DNA of 64,000 bases. Source: Photobacterium aphoticum. GTDB taxonomy: Bacteria; Pseudomonadota; Gammaproteobacteria; Enterobacterales; Vibrionaceae. The DNA is taken from contig NZ_LDOV01000040.1 of NCBI RefSeq assembly GCF_001029435.1, forward strand, positions 34,629 to 98,628. Direction: 5' to 3'. The first letter of the stretch is position 1. Each line of letters begins with the position of its first letter. The translations under genes and the position numbers were made by a program. The notes beneath the pieces were generated by a model. The model had not been told where the DNA came from, did no database searches, and worked only from the letters and a program-made list of their open reading frames with translations. Below, one piece after another: positions 1 to 8,102 of the stretch.

Positions 1-72
1 GAGCCGACAATAATCCCATAAAGCGCAGTTTGACACTAGCGCCTAAGCCCAAACTGCCCATCATTCGCCCAT

Positions 73-103
73 AAAAAAACCGCCCCTAAGAGGCGGTTTT
101 TAT
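73..103 (-). terminator. Rho-independent terminator of eno
   Basis: AACCGCC (78-84) pairs with GGCGGTT (92-98) and, read on the minus strand, is followed by a run of T. It lies 38 bases past the eno stop codon. Confidence 0.85.
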
Positions 104-140
104 TAAAGTGTGTAGGTTATCCCCACAGGCAAGCTATCAA

Positions 141-1442
141 TTAAGCTTGGCCTTTCACTTCTTTAAGACCGTTGAAAGGAGCTTTAGCACCTAGAGCTTC
201 TTCGATACGGATTAGCTGGTTGTACTTAGCAACACGGTCAGAACGGCTCATAGAACCTGTCTTGATTTGGCCTGCAGCAGTACCTACCGCTAGGTCAGCG
301 ATAGTTGCATCTTCAGTCTCGCCAGAACGGTGAGAGATTACCGCTGTGTAACCTGCGTCTTTAGCCATCTTGATTGCAGCTAGAGTCTCAGTTAGAGAAC
401 CGATTTGGTTGAACTTGATAAGGATAGAGTTAGCGATGCCTTTCTCGATACCTTCAGCTAGGATCTTAGTGTTAGTAACGAATAGATCGTCACCTACTAG
501 CTGGATCTTGTCGCCAAGAAGTTGAGTCTGGTGTGCGAAACCAGCCCAATCAGACTCGTCTAGACCATCTTCGATAGATACGATTGGGAACTGCTCAACT
601 AGACCCGCTAGGTAGTGGTTGAACTCTTCAGAAGTGAAAGTTTTGCCTTCACCTTTCATGTTGTAGATGCCAGCTTCTTTGTCGAAGAACTCAGATGCTG
701 CACAGTCCATAGCAAGAGTAACGTCTTTGCCTAGCTCGTAGCCAGCTGCAGCAACAGCTTCTGCGATTACTTCTAGTGCTTCAGCGTTAGACTTAAGGTT
801 TGGAGCGAAACCACCTTCGTCACCAACAGCTGTGTTGTAGCCTTTAGACTTAAGTACTTTAGCTAGGTTGTGGAATACTTCCGCACCCATGCGTACAGCT
901 TCTTTCAGAGTTGCAGCGCCAACTGGCTGGATCATGAACTCTTGGATGTCAACGTTGTTGTCAGCGTGCTCACCACCGTTGATGATGTTCATCATTGGTA
1001 GAGGCATAGAGAACTGACCAGCAGTACCGTTTAGTTCAGCGATGTGCTCGTATAGAGGCATGCCTTTAGCAGCAGCTGCTGCTTTAGCGTTAGCTAGAGA
1101 TACAGCTAGGATTGCGTTTGCACCAAAGTTAGATTTGTTCTCAGTGCCGTCTAGTTCGATCATGATTGCATCGATTGCAGCTTGATCTTTAGCATCTTTG
1201 CCAACTAGCGCTTCAGCGATTGGGCCGTTTACAGCTTCAATTGCTTTAAGAACACCTTTACCTAGGAAACGTGACTTGTCACCGTCGCGTAGCTCAAGAG
1301 CTTCGCGAGAACCTGTAGATGCACCTGATGGTGCAGCTGCCATACCTACGAAACCGCCTTCTAGGTGTACTTCAGCTTCAACAGTTGGGTTACCACGTGA
1401 GTCGATGATTTCACGACCTAGAACTTTAACGATCTTAGACAT
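141..1442 (-). CDS. eno: Enolase
   Basis: Converts 2-phosphoglycerate to phosphoenolpyruvate in glycolysis, in the cytoplasm, and in many proteobacteria is also a part of the RNA degradosome. The 433 residues match the family length. Visible are the N-terminal REIIDSRGNPTVE stretch, the metal-site region around MDCAASEFFD, the SIEDGLDESDW segment, the catalytic lysine region ILIKFNQIGS and the signature SHRSGETEDATIADLAVG near residues 370-387. It starts at ATG with a purine-rich upstream sequence (GAGGAAACACA on the coding strand). It lies 82 bases downstream of pyrG, the usual pyrG-eno pair, and ends at a strong terminator. Codon use is that of a highly expressed gene. Confidence 0.99.
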   Translation of the reverse strand: MSKIVKVLGREIIDSRGNPTVEAEVHLEGGFVGMAAAPSGASTGSREALELRDGDKSRFLGKGVLKAIEAVNGPIAEALVGKDAKDQAAIDAIMIELDGTENKSNFGANAILAVSLANAKAAAAAKGMPLYEHIAELNGTAGQFSMPLPMMNIINGGEHADNNVDIQEFMIQPVGAATLKEAVRMGAEVFHNLAKVLKSKGYNTAVGDEGGFAPNLKSNAEALEVIAEAVAAAGYELGKDVTLAMDCAASEFFDKEAGIYNMKGEGKTFTSEEFNHYLAGLVEQFPIVSIEDGLDESDWAGFAHQTQLLGDKIQLVGDDLFVTNTKILAEGIEKGIANSILIKFNQIGSLTETLAAIKMAKDAGYTAVISHRSGETEDATIADLAVGTAAGQIKTGSMSRSDRVAKYNQLIRIEEALGAKAPFNGLKEVKGQA

Positions 1443-1524
1443 TGTGTTTCCTCTTGCTTTATCTTGAAATTAAAAGCTAAAAAAATAGCTGCAGCTAACA
1501 CTGCGCTACAGCTATCCGTAATCC

Positions 1525-3165
1525 TTACTTTTTCAGTTCACCACGCTGGTTTTCACCAGCCGCTTTTACGAAACCTTCGAACAGTGGGTGACCGTCGCGA
1601 GGTGTCGAGGTGAACTCTGGGTGGAACTGAGCAGCCACGAACCATGGGTGGTTCGGGATTTCAATGATTTCCACTAGCTTCTTGTCTGCTGACAGACCAG
1701 ATACTTTCAAACCGGCTTTTTCCAGTTTAGGAAGCAGGTTGTTGTTCACTTCGTAACGGTGACGGTGACGCTCATGGATAGTTGCGTTACCGTAAAGCGC
1801 ACGCGCTTTCGAACCGTCTTGAAGGTGACATAGCTGAGAACCTAGACGCATTGTACCGCCAAGATCCGATTTTTCACTACGTTCTTCAACGTTACCTTCG
1901 TTATCAACCCATTCAGTGATCAGGCCAACAACTGGGTATTTGCTCTCAGGATTAAATTCAGTTGAGTGCGCGCCTTCCAGGCCTGCTACGTTACGTGCGA
2001 ATTCGATCAGTGCAACCTGCATACCCAGACAGATACCCAAGTAAGGCACTTTGTTTTCACGTGCGTATTGTGCAGTCAGGATCTTACCTTCTACACCACG
2101 GTTACCGAAGCCACCTGGTACAAGGATAGCGTCTAGACCTTCAAGCACTTCTGTGCCTTTAGATTCAACGTCCTGAGAGTCAATGTATTTGATTTTCACT
2201 GACAGACGGTTTTTCAGACCCGCGTGTTTCAACGCTTCGTTTACTGACTTGTATGCATCTGGCAGTTCAATGTACTTACCTACCATACCAATCACAACTT
2301 CTGCAGTTGGGTTAGCTTCTTCGTAGATAACTTGTTCCCACTCAGACAGGTTTGCTTCCGGTGCAGTAATGCCAAAACGCTGACAAACAAGATCATCTAG
2401 GCCCTGTGCTTTGATTAGCTGAGGGATCTTGTAGATAGAATCAACGTCTTTCATTGAGATTACAGCGCGCTCTTGAACGTTACAGAACAGAGCAATCTTC
2501 GCACGCTCGTTCGCAGGGATCATGCGATCACTACGACAGATCAGTACGTCTGGCTGAATACCGATAGATAGCAGTTCTTTTACAGAGTGCTGAGTAGGTT
2601 TGGTTTTCACTTCGCCTGCTGCCGCTAGGTAAGGAACCAGTGTTAGGTGCATAAACATTGCACGCTCACGGCCTAGTTCTACTGCTAGCTGACGGATAGC
2701 TTCCATGAATGGTAGGGATTCGATGTCACCCACAGTACCGCCGACTTCAACGATAGCAACGTCGTGGCCTTGTGCACCCGCGATAACGCGCTCTTTGATC
2801 GCGTTAGTGATGTGTGGGATAACCTGAATAGTGGCACCAAGGTAGTCACCGCGGCGCTCTTTACGCAGTACGTCCGCGTACACGCGGCCTGCAGTAAAGT
2901 TGTTGCGTTTAGTCATCTTGGTACGGATGAAACGCTCATAGTGACCAAGGTCAAGGTCAGTCTCTGCACCGTCTTCCGTTACGAATACTTCACCATGCTG
3001 AATCGGGCTCATTGTGCCTGGGTCAACGTTGATGTAAGGGTCTAGTTTCATCATGGTCACGTTTAGACCACGAGCTTCTAGAATAGCCGCTAGAGATGCA
3101 GCAGCAATACCTTTACCTAGTGAGGATACGACCCCGCCCGTAACAAAAATGTAATTCGTCGTCAT
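1525..3165 (-). CDS. pyrG: CTP synthase
   Basis: Makes CTP from UTP, ATP and glutamine, the last step of pyrimidine nucleotide synthesis. At 546 residues it is full length. The N-terminal synthetase domain (about 1-270) begins with FVTGGVVSSLGKGI, a P-loop-like segment, and carries the VGGTVGDIES motif. The C-terminal class I glutamine amidotransferase domain (about 290-540) has the nucleophile elbow LGICLGMQ and the HPEF element of the catalytic triad. The promoter probably lies in the 195 bases between this gene and mazG, and eno follows. Confidence 0.99.
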   Translation of the reverse strand: MTTNYIFVTGGVVSSLGKGIAAASLAAILEARGLNVTMMKLDPYINVDPGTMSPIQHGEVFVTEDGAETDLDLGHYERFIRTKMTKRNNFTAGRVYADVLRKERRGDYLGATIQVIPHITNAIKERVIAGAQGHDVAIVEVGGTVGDIESLPFMEAIRQLAVELGRERAMFMHLTLVPYLAAAGEVKTKPTQHSVKELLSIGIQPDVLICRSDRMIPANERAKIALFCNVQERAVISMKDVDSIYKIPQLIKAQGLDDLVCQRFGITAPEANLSEWEQVIYEEANPTAEVVIGMVGKYIELPDAYKSVNEALKHAGLKNRLSVKIKYIDSQDVESKGTEVLEGLDAILVPGGFGNRGVEGKILTAQYARENKVPYLGICLGMQVALIEFARNVAGLEGAHSTEFNPESKYPVVGLITEWVDNEGNVEERSEKSDLGGTMRLGSQLCHLQDGSKARALYGNATIHERHRHRYEVNNNLLPKLEKAGLKVSGLSADKKLVEIIEIPNHPWFVAAQFHPEFTSTPRDGHPLFEGFVKAAGENQRGELKK

Positions 3166-3361
3166 GTTTTACCTGGAAGATTGGTATAGAGGATATAAAA
3201 AGTATCTGGACGGGAAATTAGTATACCAGACACCCCTTATTGCCACAACGTGAAAACTATCACAGCAGTATTGGTTTTTTTTTGTCTCAAATCAATTCTG
3301 CTTATCGAGGCGACTATCAATAGTTTTATTAATAACCACCTCGGCGAAATCTCGATATACC

Positions 3362-4171
3362 CTAACCTTTTGACTCACCGCGCTTTACGGCATCCCAGAT
3401 CCGGTCTAACTCCGCCAGCGAGCAGTCTTCAAGGCGCTTTCCTTGTTCTAGCACATTTTTTTCAACCAAGCGAAAACGGCGTTCAAATTTCTGGTTGGCC
3501 CGCTGTAAAGCCCGCTCCGGTTTCACTGCCACATGGCGACTAAAATTGGCCACGGCAAACAGTAAATCGCCCATTTCTTCTTCAATTCGGTCTTGTTGCG
3601 GTGATGCCTGGATGACTTCTTCCATCACCTCTTCAATCTCTTCGTGCACTTTATCGACCACCGGCCCAAGCGTATCCCAGTCAAAACCGTGCTTGGCACA
3701 ACGCTTTTGGATTTTATCGGCACGGGTCAATGCCGGTAAGGCAAGGGGAATGTTTGCCAGCACGCTGGTGTCTTCGCCCTTCTCGGCGCGTTCTTTGGCT
3801 TTTTCCGCCTCCCAGTTGGCGTTGATTTCCGCCTCATTGGCAAATGCTTTGTCGCCAAAAACATGCGGATGACGGCGAGTCAGCTTTTCGTTGATCCCCT
3901 GTACCACATCATTGAAGTCAAACAAGCCCTGCTCTTTGCCTAACTGACTGTAGAAAATCACCTGAAACAGTAAATCCCCCAGCTCTTCACGCACATCGTC
4001 CCAGTTCTGCTGCTCAATGGCATCTGCCACTTCGTACGCTTCTTCCAGGGTGTGCGGCACAATGGTGGCAAAGGACTGTTTCAGATCCCACGGACAGCCT
4101 TTTTGCGGATCGCGCAAGGTCGCCATGATCTCAAGCAGTTGTTCAATCGGAGTCTGTGAGGCTTCACTCAT
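3362..4171 (-). CDS. mazG: Nucleoside triphosphate pyrophosphohydrolase MazG
   Basis: Hydrolyses nucleoside triphosphates to monophosphates and pyrophosphate. In E. coli it limits the effect of (p)ppGpp during starvation and clears damaged nucleotides. The 269 residues hold two tandem MazG folds: the first (about 10-130) has the metal-binding pattern LEEAYEVADAIE with REELGDLLFQV, the second (about 150-255) has EEIEEVMEEV with EEMGDLLFAV. It lies downstream of relA as in E. coli, but no mazEF toxin-antitoxin pair lies between them; instead there is a 165-base gap with tandem repeats. Confidence 0.97.
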   Translation of the reverse strand: MSEASQTPIEQLLEIMATLRDPQKGCPWDLKQSFATIVPHTLEEAYEVADAIEQQNWDDVREELGDLLFQVIFYSQLGKEQGLFDFNDVVQGINEKLTRRHPHVFGDKAFANEAEINANWEAEKAKERAEKGEDTSVLANIPLALPALTRADKIQKRCAKHGFDWDTLGPVVDKVHEEIEEVMEEVIQASPQQDRIEEEMGDLLFAVANFSRHVAVKPERALQRANQKFERRFRLVEKNVLEQGKRLEDCSLAELDRIWDAVKRGESKG

Positions 4172-4268
4172 CGTTCTTTTTCCTTCTTACTCGCGCTGCG
4201 AATGCGTTCTTTGGCAAAATAGCGGTAAAAAAAACGGGCAGCATCTGGGCTCCCCGCTTCTGGTTCTC

Positions 4269-4303
4269 GTTTCGAGTTTCGAGTTTCGAGTTTCGAGTTT
4301 CGA
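4269..4303. repeat. Tandem repeat, 7-base unit, five copies
   Basis: Five perfect head-to-tail copies of GTTTCGA stand in the mazG-relA gap, followed by GACTCTAGG and CTCTCGTCCCTC. A reading frame passes through them but has no coding character. Such arrays change copy number by slippage. Confidence 0.95.
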
Positions 4304-4336
4304 GACTCTAGGCTCTCGTCCCTCAATACACGCTGA

Positions 4337-6568
4337 TCAGTGTAGACGTTTGGCTTCTGCGACGTCTTTGACCTGCTCAATGCGTTTAAGCACACGGCCC
4401 AGCACATCGAGATCGGTCAGCTCCAAATCAAAGTCCATGATCGACATCTGTTTCTTATAATCAACCCGGCTCTTCATGCCTGCCACTTTCACTTTCTCGT
4501 TGGCGAGGGTGTTGGTCAGCTCTTTCAGCAAGCCATTACGCTCGGAGGCGGTCACACGCACGGTGATGTTGTAGTTACCCACAAAGCCACCGCCCCACAC
4601 CGTATCAATGATGCGCTGAGGTGCCACATGGCGCAGCTCTTCCAGCTGCTCACAGTCACTGCGGTGGACAGAAATGCCTCGGCCCTGCGTCACAAAGCCC
4701 TGAATATCATCGCCCGGGATCGGCTGACAACAACGCGCCAGATGGGTCATCAGGTTATCGACCCCTTCCACCACCACGGCATCGCGCTGTGGTTTCTTGG
4801 TCGATGTGGCTTTGCTGCTCGCTTCGGTCAGTTTCTCCAGCAGTTGCTGATCTTCTTCCTCGGCGGTCGGCTTGTTCACCAGCGCATTGATGTGGTTCAG
4901 CACCTGATTAATACGCAAGTCACCGCTGCCGACACCGGCATACAGCTCATCAGCCGAGTTAACGTTAAAACGCTTCAGCGCATAGGCTTCGGCATCTTTC
5001 AGTGTCGCGCCGATTTTGCTCAGCTCGTGCTCTAGGATTTCACGGCCCGCCGCAATGTTCTTGTCGCGATCCTGCTTACGGAACCACGCGTGTACCTTGG
5101 CGCGGGCACGGCTGGAGGTGACAAAGCCCAGGTTCGGGTTCAACCAGTCACGGGACGGGTTCGGCTCTTTCTGGGTGATGATTTCCACCTGATCACCCAT
5201 CTGTAAGTGATAAGTGAACGGCACGATACGGCCTTCCACTTTGGCACCGATACAGCGGTGACCCACTTCTGAGTGAATGTGGTAAGCAAAATCCAGCGGC
5301 GTGGCGTTCAATGGCAAGTCCACCACGTCCCCTTTCGGGGTAAAGGCATAGACGCGATCATCAAATACCTGACTGCGCAGCTCATCAAGCATTTCACCTG
5401 AGTCTGACATCTCTTCCTGCCAGGCCAGCAGTTTACGCAGCCAGTTGATTTTCTCGTCATAGGACGATTTCGCGCCACCCGACGATGAACCGCTTTCTTT
5501 GTATTTCCAGTGTGCGGCGACACCCAGCTCCGACTCTTCATGCATCTGCTTGGTACGGATCTGGATCTCAATGGTTTTGCCTTCCGGCCCTAACACCACG
5601 GTGTGGATAGACTGATAACCGTTCGGTTTCGGGTTCGCGACGTAGTCATCGAACTCTTTCGGTAGGTGGCGGTATTTGGTGTGCACCACACCCAGCGCGG
5701 CGTAACAGTCCTGCAGAGCATCGGCGATGATGCGCACCGCACGCACGTCAAACAGCTCGTCAAACGCCAGGTTCTTCTTCTGCATCTTACGCCAGATGCT
5801 GTAGATGTGTTTAGGACGGCCTTGCACTTCAGCCTTGATGTTGGACGCCTTCATCGAGTCCGCGAGATCAGTGACAAAGTGCTCGATGTAGTGTTCGCGG
5901 TCGATACGACGCTCAGACAGTTGCTTGGCAATCTGCTTGTAGGTGTCAGGATGGCGGTAGCGGAAGGCGTAATCTTCGATTTCCCACTTCAGCTGACCGA
6001 TACCCAGACGGTTCGCCAGCGGCGCGTAAATGTTGGCACACTCTTTGGCTGCTGCACGGCGCACCGCATCGGGCTCATCTTTCACTTCACGCAGGTTACA
6101 GATCCGCTCTGCCAGCTTGATCACCACGCAGCGGAAGTCATCCACCATCGACAACAGCATACGGCGGATGTTATCCACCTGCGCCGACTGCTCAGCCCCC
6201 TCTTTGGTGGCATTAAGCTGGCCAATGGCCGCCATCTGGCTCACGCCGGCCACCATCTGCGCGATGGTCTGGCCGTAATCTTCCTGCAGCTGCTCAGGCG
6301 CATACACGCCCGCTTCCACCAACGGGAAGAGCAAGGCCGCCACGAGGGTGTCCTTGTCCATACTCAAGGTCACTAGGATCTCGACCATTTCGCGGCCGCG
6401 CCATAGCAACAAGGGTGCCGTTGCTTCCTTTTCCGTTAAGTCGAGACATCGCTGGTAAGTCTGGGTCAGCCGGTTGGCGACCTTGCCGTCCTGCTTCAGA
6501 CTATTAATCCAAGACGATAGCTCGAATGTCTCATTTTCCTTTAAATGCGCACCGCGAACTGCGACCAT
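4337..6568 (-). CDS. relA: (p)ppGpp synthase RelA
   Basis: Ribosome-associated ATP:GTP pyrophosphotransferase that makes the alarmone (p)ppGpp when uncharged tRNA enters the A site. Length is 743 residues, the usual size. The N-terminal hydrolase fold is degenerate: where bifunctional enzymes have the HD pair, this protein reads LLFPLVEAG, so it should be synthase only. The synthetase domain (about 240-360) contains GRPKHIYSIWRKM and NPKPNGYQSIHT. A TGS domain follows (about 400-465, DVVDLPLNATPLDFAYHIH), then the zinc-finger-like region with ARCCQPIPGDDI and a C-terminal ACT domain (about 660-740). rlmD lies 62 bases upstream, as in other enteric and Vibrio genomes. Confidence 0.98.
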   Translation of the reverse strand: MVAVRGAHLKENETFELSSWINSLKQDGKVANRLTQTYQRCLDLTEKEATAPLLLWRGREMVEILVTLSMDKDTLVAALLFPLVEAGVYAPEQLQEDYGQTIAQMVAGVSQMAAIGQLNATKEGAEQSAQVDNIRRMLLSMVDDFRCVVIKLAERICNLREVKDEPDAVRRAAAKECANIYAPLANRLGIGQLKWEIEDYAFRYRHPDTYKQIAKQLSERRIDREHYIEHFVTDLADSMKASNIKAEVQGRPKHIYSIWRKMQKKNLAFDELFDVRAVRIIADALQDCYAALGVVHTKYRHLPKEFDDYVANPKPNGYQSIHTVVLGPEGKTIEIQIRTKQMHEESELGVAAHWKYKESGSSSGGAKSSYDEKINWLRKLLAWQEEMSDSGEMLDELRSQVFDDRVYAFTPKGDVVDLPLNATPLDFAYHIHSEVGHRCIGAKVEGRIVPFTYHLQMGDQVEIITQKEPNPSRDWLNPNLGFVTSSRARAKVHAWFRKQDRDKNIAAGREILEHELSKIGATLKDAEAYALKRFNVNSADELYAGVGSGDLRINQVLNHINALVNKPTAEEEDQQLLEKLTEASSKATSTKKPQRDAVVVEGVDNLMTHLARCCQPIPGDDIQGFVTQGRGISVHRSDCEQLEELRHVAPQRIIDTVWGGGFVGNYNITVRVTASERNGLLKELTNTLANEKVKVAGMKSRVDYKKQMSIMDFDLELTDLDVLGRVLKRIEQVKDVAEAKRLH

Positions 6569-6630
6569 TTTTCTATCCTGTCTCTCTTGTGTAGATGAAT
6601 CTAAGGCACGTTAACGCCGCAGAGGTTCCC

Positions 6631-7947
6631 CTAAGGCTTCACAAACAGTGCCATGGACTCCAAATGCCCGGTATGCGGGAACATGTCCATCATACCCAGC
6701 TTTTCCAACTGATAACCGTGTGCCAGTAACACCTGACTATCGCGCGCGAGCGTTGCCGGGTTACAAGACACATAAACCACCCGCTCAGGGTGTAATTTCA
6801 CGACATGCTCCATCACGCCAGCCGCGCCCGCACGGGCAGGGTCGAGCAGGATTTTATTGAATTTCTCCTGCGCCCACGGCATGGCCGTCACATCGTCTTC
6901 CAGGTTCGCTTGGTAAAACGCCGCATTGTGTAATTGGTTATTAGCGGCATTCTCTGATGCACGATGCACCATCTCATCGATACCTTCAACACCTACCAGT
7001 GCATTTGCTTGTTTTGCCAGCGGCAGGCTGAAGTTCCCCAACCCACAGAACAGATCCAACACGCGATCCTGCGGCGTCACCGCCAGCCAGTCGATCGCCT
7101 GTGCCACCATCTGCTCGTTCACCGCACGGTTGACCTGAATGAAGTCCTTCGGTGAGAACGACAAGGTCAAACCATCCAGCATATAGTGTGGACGATCTTC
7201 GGTCAGGCTTTCTACCGTGTCAGCGGTCGGAGCAAGGTATAACATTACCTGATGTTGGTCAGCGAACTGCTTGAGCACCGTCATGTCTTGGTCAGAAAAC
7301 GCCTGCAAGTGACGGATCAGTACCACACGGCCATTATCCGCTTCCACCAACTCCACATGGCCCAAATGCTTTTTGCCTTGCAGCAACAGTAACATTTCAC
7401 GCAATGGCGACAGCAAGGCATTCAGTGACTGTGCCAGTACCGGACACTGCTCAACATTGACGATGTCTTTGCTTTGTTTCTTACGAAAGCCCATCACCAG
7501 GCCTTTACCCATTGGCATCAGACTAAAGCGCGCACAACGGCGGTAGCCCCATGGCTGGCTGACAATCGGTGCCACCTGCTCAATCTGGCCGGCTTTGGCA
7601 AACTTGCCCATCAGCTCACTTAGCGACTGCTGCTTGGCGGCGATTTGGCCGTCGTGCGACAAATGCTGCAAGTTACAGCCGCCACATTCAGCGTACAGCG
7701 GACACTGCGGCGCAATGCGCGCGTCGCTGCGGGTCAGGCATTTGATCAATTTGGCGCGGGCGTACTGTTTTTTCTCTTCCGTGAGCTGCACCACCACTTT
7801 TTCACCCGGCAAGCCGCCATCCACAAAGACCGGTTTGCGATCCAGATGACCAATGCCTGCGCCGAGGTGATCCAATCGGCTGAGGGTGATTTCTTTATGC
7901 TTAGTGTCGGTGACTTTTCGTTTCTGAGGCTTAAAAAAGCGTGCCAT
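6631..7947 (-). CDS. rlmD: 23S rRNA (uracil-1939-C5)-methyltransferase
   Basis: SAM-dependent methyltransferase that makes m5U1939 in 23S rRNA. The 438 residues fit. An N-terminal TRAM domain (about 15-75) is followed by the iron-sulfur cluster cysteines in CPLYAECGGCNLQHL. The Rossmann methyltransferase domain has VLDLFCGLGNFSLPLA (SAM site) and the catalytic cysteine in VYVSCNPATLARD. It is transcribed away from barA, sharing a 155-base intergenic region, and reads toward relA, the arrangement seen in E. coli. Confidence 0.97.
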   Translation of the reverse strand: MARFFKPQKRKVTDTKHKEITLSRLDHLGAGIGHLDRKPVFVDGGLPGEKVVVQLTEEKKQYARAKLIKCLTRSDARIAPQCPLYAECGGCNLQHLSHDGQIAAKQQSLSELMGKFAKAGQIEQVAPIVSQPWGYRRCARFSLMPMGKGLVMGFRKKQSKDIVNVEQCPVLAQSLNALLSPLREMLLLLQGKKHLGHVELVEADNGRVVLIRHLQAFSDQDMTVLKQFADQHQVMLYLAPTADTVESLTEDRPHYMLDGLTLSFSPKDFIQVNRAVNEQMVAQAIDWLAVTPQDRVLDLFCGLGNFSLPLAKQANALVGVEGIDEMVHRASENAANNQLHNAAFYQANLEDDVTAMPWAQEKFNKILLDPARAGAAGVMEHVVKLHPERVVYVSCNPATLARDSQVLLAHGYQLEKLGMMDMFPHTGHLESMALFVKP

Positions 7948-8102
7948 AGTTTTGGACTCACGGAGCGGTGACTACAAACTGAGTGATAATATCGACAGTT
8001 TGGGATTAGTAGATTGTCGAATAGCTCGTGTTTCATTAAGCTAACGACCACAGATGGGCGACAATTCTCCCACAGAATCGCATTCTTGTAATTAAGAGAA
8101 CC

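Noticed and set aside
4168..4407. A 79-residue minus-strand frame between mazG and relA
   Set aside because: It runs across the GTTTCGA repeat and overlaps the end of relA; its protein is a repeat translation with no family character.
4017..4460. Plus-strand frame opposite mazG and relA
   Set aside because: Antisense shadow of two well-supported genes.
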